Shown piece after piece: positions 13,501 to 28,500 of a stretch of 64,000 nucleotides of DNA. Made by a program: the position numbers and the translations under genes. Source of the stretch: Solen grandis (Eukaryota; Mollusca; Bivalvia; Adapedonta; Solenidae). The notes beneath the pieces were generated by a model that searched no databases, had not been told where the DNA came from, and saw only the letters and a program-made list of their open reading frames with translations. The stretch is taken from assembly GCA_021229015.1 (NCBI GenBank), contig CM037788.1, positions 44,188,696-44,252,695 of the forward strand, written 5' to 3'. Within the stretch, counting starts at the first letter, position 1. Each line of letters starts with the position of its first letter.

Positions 13501-16500
13501 CAGTGATATAGGTCTGCCTGACTTACTCTTTTACTTATATATTTTGTAAACAGATATGTAGCATTCCAGTATTTACTAGTTTTCTCCCTTGATTTCTCTA
13601 AATGGCAAATATGCACATGGATTCATCAGTGTGTGTACAGGATCCAATAAAAAAAACAAGTTTCATTCTTTAGTCATCAGCATAAAATAAAAAGAAATTT
13701 TGTTTTGATTGGCAATATGATGCATCCTTCCAGATTTTTAGCAGGAAAATCTAAACCCAGCCTTTCACATTCATAGCTAGGTAAAAATCTCAATTAATAT
13801 GTGTTCTTTTGTGTAAAATAGGTCAACAATTGACTAGCTATAATTTCAGTATAGATATTTGATAGCCAACCTATGAGACAATTTGAATACATAATAAATT
13901 ATGTATACAATGAAAGGTCTAATGGAATGTGCAATTAATTTCCAAGATGGCAAAACTATTCCTTTCAAAGTGTAAACTGAAAGATTCTATCTCTGAATAC
14001 TTGCTGTGTACTTAAATGATAACATGGTTTATTTTTTTCCAATACATAATTCTAGATGTGAGAGCAAAACTAGGCTAAGTGCTAATATAAATTCATGCAC
14101 TTAGCCTAGTTTCGCTCTCACCCCTCGATATACAAATTTATACTCAGATCCATTACAATATGCTCCATTATAATGCAAAGATTACTCAGCTAAAACTAGG
14201 GACGGGAAAATCTTTTGGTTGTTTTTTGTTTACATGTAATTAACATAATATCAGTCATTGGAGGATTTTTGTCTTCATTAATGTTGCTGCCTAACTGTGA
14301 TAATATGCCGTAGACACGTGGCATGATACCACACCCAGTCACTTTATCCTGACAAGTCTGGGCCAACCAGTCCTGGAATTACCCTTATTTGCTGAACACC
14401 AAACAAGGGAGATATACCACTATCATGTTTTCTTTTAAACTGGCAAGTGTTGGCATACATTTCATATGTAGTCCAGACATCTTAAAGTTTAAGCCCTAAA
14501 TACAGTGTTGTAATAAATCAGCTCTGTATACAACAGAGGCCGGTAATTACCCGCCCTGGCTCGTTACAAATAGCAATGTCACAGGTACAACAGACGGGAC
14601 CTTCCCCTGCAGTCGCAGATTCTGAAACAGATATATTCCAATCAAACCAAAATCAGTATCTTAGTTCATGTAAAAATGTGTAATTATTCAAGAAGGTTTA
14701 AATAGGAGACCTTAAATTGTTCACCTAAATATCATCAACCTGCATCAACATTTGATCACCTGACTCTGATGATAACCTGCCCTACATCCTAGAAGCCACA
14801 TTCTTACAGGAAAAATCTTCATTATGTCATTTGATTTGGCAAAATGAAATTTCAGAGAAGATTTTCTAAGTTAATGAACACATTTTACGACAAACTCTCA
14901 TTTTTTAGATGGGGGTCATCTTTTTTAACGAAGCCTATGAATATCAAAGACAATTTCTATCAACTCCAGTGACCTTGACCTGTTGTTTCACCAACACATC
15001 TTCATGTAATGATTAACACTTTTGTAAAGTTTTATGAATATCCACCCATTAATATGGATGTTATAGAGCAGACACAAAGATATAGCCTAAGAACGCAAAG
15101 ACAACTAATGACAACTCCTTTGACCTTGACCTTTCAAGCACCTATATGGTTGATGCAGGTGATACATCCTTATATCATAACAAATACTTCTGTCAAGTTT
15201 TATGAAAATCCAAACATATATATGAAGTTATAGAGTGGACACAAAGATGTAGCCTATGAACACAAACTCCTGTTACCTTGACCTTTCAAGGGTTATACAT
15301 GTATATGCATATGGTTATTGCACCAGTACATCTTCATGTACTGAAAAACATTTTTGTAAAGTTTAATGAAAATCCATCTATAAAAATGGAAGTAAAAGAG
15401 TGGACATGATTGTAGATGTAGCCTATAAATACCAAAAACAATTTTTAACAACTCTTGTAACTATGACCTTTCAAGAGCAGAGTCATCAAGAAATGTTGCC
15501 ATGAGGTGAGCTTAATATTATGATCTTATTTCTTTCATTTGCGTACTTTTACCATTTTGAACAAATGTTTTTGATGGGTATTAATGACTGTAGACTGAAA
15601 TCAAGTTGTAGGACCTATATCCACACAGTTGCTTTGAAATCAACATTTCAAAGCAGTTTCAGGGAAGCATGCCATGAAGGCAGTATCCTTTATCATAGTT
15701 CTGACAAAGCAGTGGTTACCAAAACACAGTTGCCATGGAAGCCTTTCCTAACAGCACAGTTACAAGGGAAACAGTACCTACCAACACAATTGCCATGGAA
15801 ACACATCTTTATATCACAGTTACAAGGGAAACAATACCTACAAACACAATTGCCATGGAAACACATCTTTATATCACAGTTACAAGGGAAACAGTACCTA
15901 AAAACACAATTGCCATGGAAACACATCTTTATATCACAGTTACAAGGGAAACAGTACCTACAAACACAATTGCCATGGAAACACATCTTTATATCACAGT
16001 TACAAGGGAAGCAGTACCTACCAACACAATTGCCATGGAAACACATCTTTATATCACAGTTACAAGGGAAACAGTACCTACCAACACAATTGCCATGGAA
16101 ACACATCTTTATATCACAGTTACAAGGGAAAACAGTACCTACCAACACAATTGCCATGGAAACACATCTTTATATCACAGTTACAAGGGAAACAGTACCT
16201 ACCAACACAAGTTGCCATTATCATCCTCCTCAAAGCCACTGCAGCAGGGACACTCATATTTACCGATCCTGTTCACACACTGGCTGTTGTTTCGACACCG
16301 TGCAGTTCCATCAGGTTTCTTTATCTCGCATTCATTATCATCTTGTAAAGAAAAAGAAAGACATTTAATTTCAGTATTTTGTTCTGGATTTAGTAAAGCT
16401 CCTTTATCACAGTTAAGTACCTGACAGATATTGAAGGGGAAAATTTGTATTATGATATCCTTTTGAGAACTGTTTTTTTATATTACCTTTCCTTCCCATT

Positions 16501-19500
16501 GAAAATGGCTGACTCATTTTTTACACCCTCATGTATACATTTTTTTTTATTTTCTTAATATAAGACTTCTATCAATACCTTCTCAAACACCTGGTAGGAA
16601 AAATTTCCAAGGCCATTTCAGTCGAAAATACACAAAGTTACAGGTCAAAACTTAAAAAAAAATACAGGCTTGTCCTACACTTTATCTGGATTTCAGATGG
16701 ACTGGATAATATTAGGCCATCTTGGCCATGCTGCTCGCTTTGTGAAGATTTCTTAAGCACTTTTTCTTAAAAACAACAACAACATCCTACCTCCATACCC
16801 ACTCTAATAAGTCCGCATGAGGTCACTATAATTGACACTATCTGCAATCAATGAATTCTTTAAGGATTGCCTCCTGTGCATTTATTTTTGCAATATTTCT
16901 AACGAAGTGTTCATATCAGTATTTTAATTTTCAATCCTTACTGTATGCTTTTACCTGAAAATAAAATATCAGTATACAAATCACAAAATGGTGAAGACAT
17001 CATCATCTCACAAGGTTTCTATGTGGCACCTACCGTTACACCGGCCACCAAACAAAGTGAATCCCTCGTAGCACTCGCATCTGAAGGATCCGATGGTGTT
17101 GATACACCTGGAGAATGTGGGACAGTTGTGGGTAGCAGTCAGACATTCGTCCACCTCTGTAATACAGGGAAAAAGTCAGCACTCCATTACATGGAGAAAG
17201 GAACACCCTATACATGGATACATGTACCCTGTAATTATGCACTTTGTTTTTCACCTCACAAGGTCCATTCTGTTTGTGTGAAAAAAAAACAAGGTATGAT
17301 GCAATGAAAACTAAATAACCAGGGTATAATTAGATTTGATCTCATTTCTATTATTTGTAAACGAAGATAAATGAATTAGCAATTAATCCTATTACAAATC
17401 AGTGGATTGTAACCAAAATCAAACTTGACCTGTATTTTGATATTATATATTTGCATACTAAATATGAATTCAATACATGAAATCTTTCAAAAGTTATTGG
17501 GTGGAAAATGTTATTTCTCATAAAATTTTCCATAAAGGGTGCATATCTCTTGTACAAATTGATTGGAAACAATTTCTGAATACTATTTCATATAAAGCTG
17601 TAACTGCTGAACAAATCATGTTTCAAAATAACACTTCTGCAATGATAATACTGCATAAACTCTGTATACATATATATGAATGTGACATCTCTAATTGCTT
17701 AATGTAGCTATTACTTGAAATACTTTAATGTTAATTCATGACTAGATCTTTCAAAGCCTTGACTTTGTAGGCTACAGAGTAATATTTGTGCAATATTTCA
17801 AATCATTATATATAAAAAAAAACAATAAGAACCCGGGAACAGAATGAAATACCACTTTTCAACCACGACCCGACAAAGTGTTACCCTTTTTGACCTTTGA
17901 CCCAAGATTGTAACCTTGACCTTTGAGATACAAACCTCGGTCTTATTCACGACATTCCGTCTCAATGTGGTGAACATTTCTACCACTTTACTTCACCTCT
18001 CATGCATGTAGGAGTTACAGAGTGGACACAAAGTGAGACAGATGGACAGTGCAATTACTATATGCCTCCCTTTGGGGGCATTAAAAATAAAGTTTTTTTT
18101 CTATTCTCCTTTGTTAATGTTTGTGAAGTTTTATTAATTCACACTTTGGGGAAATGGGTTACATATAGAATATGGTATCACCTATTTTTCACCTTTCCTG
18201 GAATGTTGCATTGGTTGACCATGTGTCTGTAGATAGGTAATACATACAGATAGTTAGAAATTGAATTCTTTGTCAATGACTATCTGGGAACAAGCTGCTT
18301 TAAGCTGACGGGCATAGGCACCAAACTCCACACAGTGATCTCCTCAATCTCCACGCAGTTATCTCCCTTCATTTATTGGCATAGATAGGCATTTGTCAAG
18401 ATTTCTGATATATTATTATTTTTTAAATTGTTAAAAACAACTGTTTCTATGTATCAGCTTAGTTTTCTCTCATTCATATCATATTGATTATGATGAAATA
18501 AATAAAAAATGATGAATATTTTTTTCTTCTTAAAAAATATGAACATTTATTTTTTCAAATTCTTTTTATTTTACAGCGAGTGGCATTTTCCTAAGTATAT
18601 TTTCTTAAATAAACATCAATTATTGCCTTGTGGTAAAAACTAATCTGTTTAGAAAATAACTTTTTCTGTGCAAGGAGATCTATAAATAATAACCGTCACC
18701 ATTTTGTAAGCCTACCATCATCACGTGACATTTGTGACGGCAGTGATTTTTTTTGCTAAGTGAGTGTGCAAGGGAGATCACTGTGTGGAATTTGCATAGG
18801 TACATGATAATTGGTCCCCACAGGATACATACCGACACAGTTGCCACAGTCCCCTGAGAATCCCATATTACACAGACACTCATAACCTTGGCTATCTCGA
18901 GGCTTCCGAATGCATGTCTCGTTTACTCCACATGGGTTGTTCAGACAGGGGTCCACTGAAACAAAAGCAGTCAGAAAAGTGACACAAATAAACATAAAGC
19001 TAAATGAAACAGAACATTTAAGGTAAAGTCCCTGAAATGGTTCTGCTACATTTCGGACCTCATGGCCTTTCATGGAGATAACCAAGGTTTCCTAATGTTT
19101 CATTAGGGTATCTTGGTTATCTAGGTTAAGTGGTCCAAGACAAAGCGGAACCATTACAGGGACTTTACCTTAAAAGCAGAAGAGAGTATCATACCTATGT
19201 TTATCCATTTTGATTAGTTTGGAATGTCACATTCATTTATGCAGTTGAAGAGTAGTTTCAAATCTCCATAAATGCCAAATGAAATTTATCAAAATATGTA
19301 ATTTTCTAAACTTAAACATCCTGATTTTATTAATCAGATCAAAAATCAAACCATAATGATCTGGATAAAACAGACCTATCTTTCCAATGTTTAGAGATAC
19401 CGTGTATATTCAAATCAAATGATCAGAATATCCAATAGCGACACAGAGATATCATGTGACCAATGGTTGACTACATGCACAGATCAAGAGGGGGAATTAG

Positions 19501-22500
19501 GGGGTCATAACCCCTCCCATGGGATTGGGCTATTATACTAAGAGTAAAAGAAGGAAAGTATGGAAGAAGGCATGGCATCGTTCCTAAACTGTCAATCAAG
19601 TATGTTTACATTAACTTGCTTTTCCAACCACTGTAAGTGTGAAGCACATGGTGAACGGTTGACCTATTTTACTCAAAGAACATGTGCTTTTTGTTTGTGA
19701 TACTGTTTGTGAGCACTTGACTTAGGTATGAATAAAAACTGTTAAAATATCAATAGGGTGAGATGTTACATAATGTGCAACTGTCCGTTGCCTGATTAAG
19801 ACTATATTTTGGAAAACTACTAAACTCTAATCTGTCATAATTAGATTAAATGCATATACATAAACATAATAAATATCATGGTCAACCAGGGGAAAGAATC
19901 ATCATGTAATACACCCTTAACTGGCATACAAAAATTTTGGATAAGTGCTCCTGACTAATGAATAAACTTCTTCTCTTGATATGACTACTATATGTGAAAT
20001 TAAAATTTAACAATTCTGAATCTTCAATAAAAAAAAATTAGATAAAGTTTACTTGTAAAGGAAGTGATCATAGCCTAGGCAACTGGCCTCAGAAACTTAC
20101 ATATACACTCGTCAACTCCATTGCCATAGTAACCATCCCTGCAGTGGCAGCCATATCTGCCTTTCTTCAGTTTACACTCTGCACCTGGGTGACAATCGAT
20201 CACCTTAGTAACCATCTGGTGATCCCCTTAACCCCTCATCCCCAACCTGTAACACAGTCACAGGCACTGACTCTAAATGTATCTCAGACAGACTTTCAAA
20301 TGACCAGTGAAAAAAGGTAAATAAATGTAGGAAGTCGTTTTTTTAAAGCTGGAAAAAGGAGGGAGAGGATACAGGTCAATTTATATTCTTTTTCTATATA
20401 AATAACCTACTGAATTTCTTCACCAAATCTGGTGTACATGCAATGTATTGTTTCTTAGAAACTAGTGCTTTAACCCTTTCCCTCATAGAGGATACCATGA
20501 AAAGACCTATGCGAACAGCATAAAACCAGATCAGCCTGCGAGTAACTCGCAGGCTGATCAGGTTTTATACTGTTCGCTGCTCCTCAGTGGTCTGGAAATG
20601 AGGATTTTGTAAATAAATTTGGTAAGGTTTAACTGTGGTTTTCTGCTGATCAGGCTTTATGTGGTACCTATTGAGGGCGTCAAAATGAGTCTATATGAGG
20701 GAAAGGGTTAAAGGAGGATGTGGGAGGAGGCAGGGAATGTCAACATGCACCAGTAATCCTCATATTCATGGAATCCCTTGTGACCTATTGCATCAAACTC
20801 ATCCTATACAAATACAACACATCACTTATTACTAACTAAAAATGTAGACTGTAACAATCAATACATTTAATTATAACGGAGAGTCTGACTATGACAGTCC
20901 TCAGTCTGTTACTAACGTCTGCAGCCTAGTACTAACCTTATAGTAGTTATCATCATACAGGCAGCCACATTCAGCTGGATACACACATTGGTCCCCCTCC
21001 AGCACATACCCTTCCTTACAGAAGCATCCTTCCTCACACAGCGTAATCTGAAAATCTGGTCCACTGCCGGCCAAGACGTCCATGCATGTCATCTGGTTTG
21101 GCTGCCCACATACGTCATATTCCATATTCTCACTGCAGCTAATACCTGTACATACCACAACAGACATGTGACTGGGCACAGCATGATAATTTTAACACCT
21201 TTCTAAGGCCAAAAAAAAAGTTCTGTTTCTGGTTGCCTGACTGATCCCCTTTTTTAACGACTAACCCTATATTTTTTTTTTACCTTTCCGTCTTTAAAAA
21301 ATATTTCCTTTTTTTTTTACCTTTTGATTCATGTAAAAAAAAAAAAAATCCCAACCTTCCGATGCTCTTTTTTATTTGTTAGGGACCAGAAATGGAACTT
21401 TTTTTTTTTTTGCCTAATGCGTTTCTTAACTATTGATCTCATAAGCCTCATCCTGATGCAGTGGCAAACAGAGCAGACTTTGATGAGACAATTTCTTAGA
21501 AGATGGCATCTCTTCAGGATCTCCTCTGTTTGCTCATACAGTATTATAGCTCAGATTCAACATAGTATGTATGGTTAAGAAAATCCATTGTTTCAGAAAT
21601 CATTTAGAGATCAGAAAATTAATATTCATTACTTTATAAATTTGTATATGAACAGTCATTCAGCATAGGGTTGATATAAATACAAATACCAATGCAACAT
21701 ATTTCAGGCCTATAAGTTGTTCATGGTATTTAAATGTGGATCAGCTTGATGCAGTATATAGATCTGTAACAGCATTATAACATGAGTTGTCGGAACGACA
21801 CGTATGCCCCCTTACATTACCCCAACTCCCATCGAGGTCACTGTGACCATGACGTTTGACCAAGTGACCCCAAAATCACTAGGAGTTATCTACTAATCAT
21901 GACCAATCACGCTATGAAGTTTGAGGAATGTGGGCCCTAGCACTCTCCAGTTATTGATCGGAAACAATTTTCTCAGTCGAGGTCACTGTGACCTTGACCT
22001 TTCACCAATTGACCCCAAAATCACTAGGGGTCATCTTCTAGTCATGACCAATCACCCTATGAAGTTTGAGGAATGTGGGCCCAAGTTATTGATCAGAAAT
22101 GATTTTCATATTCAAGGTCACTGTGACCTTGACCTTTGACCCTTGTCTATCTGTGCAGACACACTGGTATTTGGCAGGTACTCTGGTATCTGTTGCGTAA
22201 GACAATAAGTTCCAAAGAGCTTCAATGTAGTTTTTTGTTTATTTCCTTTACAATGGTTTATCACAACAAAGAGTTTCGAAGAAGAAGGAGATACTTTTCA
22301 AACCACTTCACAGAGGTAAACATGTAAACAAATATGGCTGACATGGTGATTGGTCAGATATTTCATCAGATGTTTATTAAATGTGGTCCGACAACAAGTT
22401 TTGTTTGGAACTTCTGTTGGTAGTTTGGATGGTGAGTGTTAATATGCCAGATGAATGCATGAATCATCTGAGAACTCTCACTTGAAGAATGATAACTTAT

Positions 22501-25500
22501 TTCAATGATAAATAGATTTTGTCTTCGTTAGACACCATCTTGAAAATGACTGATATCATTGCATTGATCACAACTTGGAACACATGCGTCACCTGATGAA
22601 AGAAGTGTGATGGAAAAAGAGTGATGAGAGAATTTGTTTCCCAACAGATGTAAAATAAATAGAGTTAAACCTTAAATGGAAAATTCAATGCCATGCTATA
22701 CACATGTCAAGCATATGAGGCAGACATGTAATGGGCTACACTTACCACAAAAGTCTTCAGTGCGGAAACTCAAGATCTCAACATCATAATCACTCATGCA
22801 GATTTTCACTAACTTCTCTGCAGATTTACAGATTGCTGTAAAATAGAGGGGAAAATGTCACATCTGTAAAGTAAATACAAAATTTTATAGGTTTATTGCA
22901 TAATAGGTTCTTTTTGTTTTGTAAATTTCTGTTAAAAAAAAATCACAAACATTTTAGTCATATTATAAGGTGTCCGGAATACGCATGCATGTTAAACCAA
23001 ATATTTTGTCCAAGAGAGACACGTATGGTTCATATTTTATCAAGTCTTGTGTAGTATAACTAAATTTTATAAAATGTGTAAATTTCATAGCTGTAAAGGG
23101 GCAAACTCTTCTTTTTCATTAAAATAAGTAGTTTCATAATTTGCTTGAGTAATTTAGGGTCACATACCTTCACATTTTATGGAGAAAGTCACATTTGTCA
23201 ATACCATTTGGGATATCTTTCTCACAAATAAAATTGGACTGATCTTTAAATTACATTTATCTGTGTGAATTTAGGCACCAAACTCCAAGTTTAGTAAATA
23301 CTTATACAATTCAAGTCTCAACAACTAACATCCTATAGAAATCCCTTTTTTTTTCTTTTTTTTTTTGCAATACATGCATGTGAATTTGAGCTTTAAAATC
23401 ATAAGTTATCATATTTTTTCAAAATATGAAAATTGTAGTTCTACAGAATTTAAAACTTTTTAGACCTGGAACATCTAAGTTTGAGATATTTAGTTAAGTA
23501 AAGGCCAGATTTGATGTTGACAAAAATAAAAACTGTACTTTAAGGTAAAGTATTTAACAAGGATTTGAGAGTGTACTTTAAGTTTAGGTATTTAACTAGG
23601 ATTTGAGAGTGATTTAAAAACTGTACTTTAAGATAAAGTATTTAACAAGGATTTGAGATTGATATAAAAACTGTACTTTAAGTTTAAGTATTTAACAAGG
23701 ATTTGAGAGTGATATAAAAACTGTACTTGGTATAGTATTTAACAAGGATTTGAGAGTGATTTAAAAACTGTACTTTAAAATATTTAACAAGGATTTGAGA
23801 GTGATTTAAAAACTGTACTTTAAGTTTAAGTATTTAACAAGGATTTGAGAGTGATTTAAAAACTGTACTTTAAGTTTAAGTTTTCAACAAGGATTTGAGA
23901 ACAATATAAAACTGTACTTTATGGTAAAGTATTTAACAAGGATTTGAGAGCCATATTAGTGTTTGAACCTGAGATTGTCTTTCCGCAAGTTTAAAGAGAT
24001 GGGGCATAGCCCGGACATACCTGCCTCAGGGTCACCGTCTATTCTACACAAATCATAGGTACATCCATAAAGGTAGCTTTCAATCACAAACTCCTCTATG
24101 ATCATCAAACAATCCTGCAATATACAGATGTATTTCAACGGGTAAGTACCTGAAAAGCTCATTGAAGGGAAAAGCATTGAAATTTTTTTTTTCAAGTACA
24201 AAGTCAAACGTCATGAAATATGAAAATTGACAAAATTATGAGCATAGTTTCATATAATTATTGCATTAAAAATGTGTGCTTATTTTCTGGTCTTTTTCTC
24301 AAATAATGATTTGATGTAGCTGTAAGGGTGTAAAATGATAGGCACAAGTTATAAACACTGAAGTTTTGTCATAGTACCTGTATTTTTTCTTCCACCAAAT
24401 TCATTTTTAAGATGTCACCGTACATACAATTACAACTGAAGCTCTATCACTGAGGCTGATTTATATCCTAACAAGAGACAGGACATGTTGCCATGAAACA
24501 CGAGAAGCCCCTTGTAGGGCTCCCTTAATCTTTGACCCTTGACTCCAGACTCATTTTGATGCAGCAGACGTAAATCAAACAGATTCTTTAAGAGCTATCT
24601 GATTAGGGACTCATCTGTTTGCTCATACAATATTGTGGCTAAGTTTCTGAACAGCCTAAAAGGCTAAAAAATTATCATGATTATATTAACTTCAATAAAT
24701 TTGCACATGAATATTCATGAGGTAAAGGATTATATTTTTTAGGTGTTAAAATTTAACTTATAACTTCGGAATATGAAGAGGACCAACCTTAAATCTTCCA
24801 TTAGGATCCCAGACTTCCATGCAGGTCTGCTTGGCCAGCTCCAACTCAACACCTTCGCACAGTCCTGTGTCATTCTCAGGGTTGCAGTCTGCTTCACAGG
24901 TCGGATTCTCAGCCACATAGCTGGGCACCACCCACGAGTTCCCAAATAGGTTCAAATTTGTTGTCTAAATAACAAGAGTATCAGTCTGGTGTACTAACAT
25001 ACCATACACAATTCCATACATAATCTTAAATGAAAATAAAAAAAAGATGTTGTGGAAGTTAGCAGGAAACTTTTATGATAAAATTAATGTTGAAGGAACT
25101 TCACAGGAAACTTAAATAGACAAAAAAATCATAGCAGAAGCTATATTCATCCATTTCAAGTCACCCAAGTCAGAGATGGCATCTTACTGTGTTTGGATCC
25201 AGATCATTTGACCGTCTGGTCAGAACTTAAACGTTATTTCTTTTATTCTGATCATCAACAAAACAAATATAAACATTCTGAACAATTAATATTAGAATAT
25301 TATCATCCATCCAAAGTCATCATTAACCCTTTCCCTCATATAGACTCATTTTGACGCAATCAGTAGGTACCACATAAAGCCTGATCTGCAGAAAACCACA
25401 GTTAAACCTTACCAAATTTAATTACAAAATCCTCATTTCCAGACCACTGAGGAGCAGCGAACAGCATAAAACCTGATCAGCCTGCGAGTTACTCGCAGGC

Positions 25501-28500
25501 TGATCTGGTTTTATGCTGTTTGCATAGGTCTTTTCATGGTGTCCTCCATGAGGGAAAGGGTTAAAGTTGCAGCATTCCTTTCAATGCCTAAAAACGATTT
25601 TTTTTGCTGGCCTCACATGATATTGAAATCCTCAGACCTTTTAAAATTCTAAACAAAACCTTAATATTCTTTTGCTATTTTCAGACCTTAAGTATTGCTT
25701 TTGGTTGTATAAGCTTTCTTTGTCAGAAATTTTAAATTCAAAACTAAGTGACAATTTTCTATCTAGTGTTTGAAGCTTCCTTTTTAACAGGGACAAACAA
25801 TTGCACAAAAATGTGGCATAATTTTTTCAGTTCAAAGAACAAACTCATAAATGCACTTTCCTGTGTGATCTATAAGATTTGACTAAAGTTGTATAGGTTC
25901 TGCATAAGTTCAAAAGTAACTGGAAGAAAAATATTCAAGAGAATAAACAATTTGCTATATTTTCTAAAAAAAAAAGGGGGGGGGGGACAAAATTTTGTCA
26001 ATACACAATGTATATGGGAAAGAGTTATCAAATGTATTGTGTAAACTAACATTAACACTAGTAAAGTTTGTGTAAAGTCTTAATCAAATGCATCAATAGG
26101 TTCAAGAAATATTCAAGGAAATTTAGATTTTTGAAAAATTTTCAATGTAAAAAGGGGGATAACTTTGTGAAATCAAAGGTCAGAGTTATGGGATATGACA
26201 TGTGAACTGGTCTTTCGAGTAGCAACGTGTAGATGTAGCAAGTTTAAAATGGAAATTTATAGGGCTTCAAAAGTATATCATCATTTTTGCCATCTATGAA
26301 GATTATTTGTTGCCATAGCAAGCACATTTCTCAACATGGGAACAAAATCAAATGATGTGCATAATCTCCGAATTGTTATCTATAATCCATATTTTAAATT
26401 TCATGACAGTACTCAAAATACTTTTTGGATTATCGCAGGATCCAGTTTTGCAGATGGACGGACTAAAAGTTACTGTATTTGGTCATATTCACAAGTGATA
26501 CTTTTTTTAATTTCGAATTATCTGGAATCGGCATACTGGCATCTAGCTTACCTGGGAACCTGAATCTGGGCATGCTGGCCCAATAGTGAGGTCATCGCTA
26601 GGGTCATCATTATAGTTACCACACAGTCCACACAGCTGTCCCTTGTACAGATGGCCAGGTGTGTAGACCTCAATTGCCTCATCCCCATCCCACCTGACTT
26701 CCAACCCCAGCTCTGTATACATTTCCTTGATACGAAGAGAAAACACAAGAAGCATCAAACTCCACGCAGTAGTTACCTCCCCTTACAGTTGTAGATAACC
26801 ACTGCCACCACAAGTAAAAATTAACAGAATTTAGCTATTTTACTGCGAGTGTCATATCCCTAAGTATGTTTTCTTTGATATACATCAAATATCGGCTCGT
26901 GGTAAAAATAAAAAAAACATTTTAGAAAATATTTTTGTTGTTGTGACAGCAGACAGAGACGCCATTTTGTTAGCTTACCATCACCACGTGACATTTGTGA
27001 CGGCAGTGATTCTTTGCTTGCAAGGGAGATCACTGTGTTGAGTTTGAAGAAGCATTTGTTCACCCTGGAGGGGTGGTGCACAAAATCACAATTATATCTG
27101 GACCTTTCCCATAAGTTATGCGAACCTTTTTTTGTGTGTGTGTAAACTTTGGGAAAGTCCATTGAAACTATAAGCATAACAAAATGTGCACCTGTGGCAC
27201 AGATAAATGTACTCCAACTGTCAGCAAAAAATATGTTGTAAGAAAATTTGGATATATGTAATTACTTTTTTTTAAGTTGATATATATTTTCATTGACAGT
27301 TTGTTAGCAATTTAGTTTCTATACTGTATCACATTATATAGTGAAAAAAAATATGTACATGTACATATTATTGTAAATAACAAATTGGCTACTCCAGATA
27401 GACAACTCCTGACAGCATACGTGTGGAAAAACCTGTACATGCATTTTAGCTAGTATGGACAACATGCTGTTTAGAGAGGACTCTGTTTGTAGAAAGCATC
27501 TTATAATCATGTTTGACTTCTTAACAGAATGCCTCAATGACATATAAACTTACGATGTATTTTCCAAACAAGAAAATCTTGATGTTAGATCTGCGGTAGG
27601 GCAGGTTGACTGAGTATCCGTTTACCCACACATCTCCCCCTTGCAGGAACAGTACAGACTGTAGAACAAAAGGAAACATTCATAGTTTAAAATAAAACAA
27701 TTTGCAAGTACAGAAGCACTGCCTTACAGCAAAATTTGTGTAAACTTGAGTATTCTGCACTGAATAGATATTGAAACTAGGATGTTTGCTTTCATGAAAA
27801 TAGCATGGTCAACATACCTAGGAGTAACTATATTTGTATGGCCCTATTCTGCACTTATTAGCTGTGGGATAAAGTCCTAGGTAAAGTCCCTGTAATGGTT
27901 CCGCTATGTCTTGCACCACTTAACCTCTACCAAGATAACCAAGGTACCCTAATGAAACATTAGGAAACCTTGGTTATCTCCGTGAAAGGTCAGGGACTTT
28001 ACCTTAAGCTGATAGTCCTATTCATGAAATATGAATGAAGCTGAAAGCAGCTCTTTTTTAACTCAAGTATAATATTGAACTGTTACTATGAACATTTATT
28101 TTAAGAGCTGACAATTGGGATACATTCTTTTTCAAGTCTGGCTGATGCATGACCATTTACATAGTAACAATCAATTTTATTGGCTGTTTAAAAATGTACC
28201 AATCAATTAAGATATAAATATATGTAATAAGAAGGTGTGTCCACAGGACATACATGTCCCTGCTATGCATTGTCTTCTATGGTGGCTCTTTACTGGTAGC
28301 AAAGGTTAGCACTTACGGTTCCAGCAGGGAAAGGGTTAAGCTATTGTGAAAAGCATATTTTGCATCAACCCAGAGGGAAAAACTGCTGTTAAGTTTTTAT
28401 TTCTTAACGGTATATATAGCGCATGCCAAGCAGAAAAGTGATTCTTTTGTCAGATGTACAGTTTCTCCTAACCTTCATGGTAACATTCTGAGTTCATGAA

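Noticed and set aside
15693..16424. Long open frames on both strands with repeated [17 protein letters not shown] or MCFHGNC-like motifs
   Set aside because: They arise because the 60-bp unit is a multiple of three and lacks stops in several frames. The real coding part is only the EGF exon at 16203-16341.
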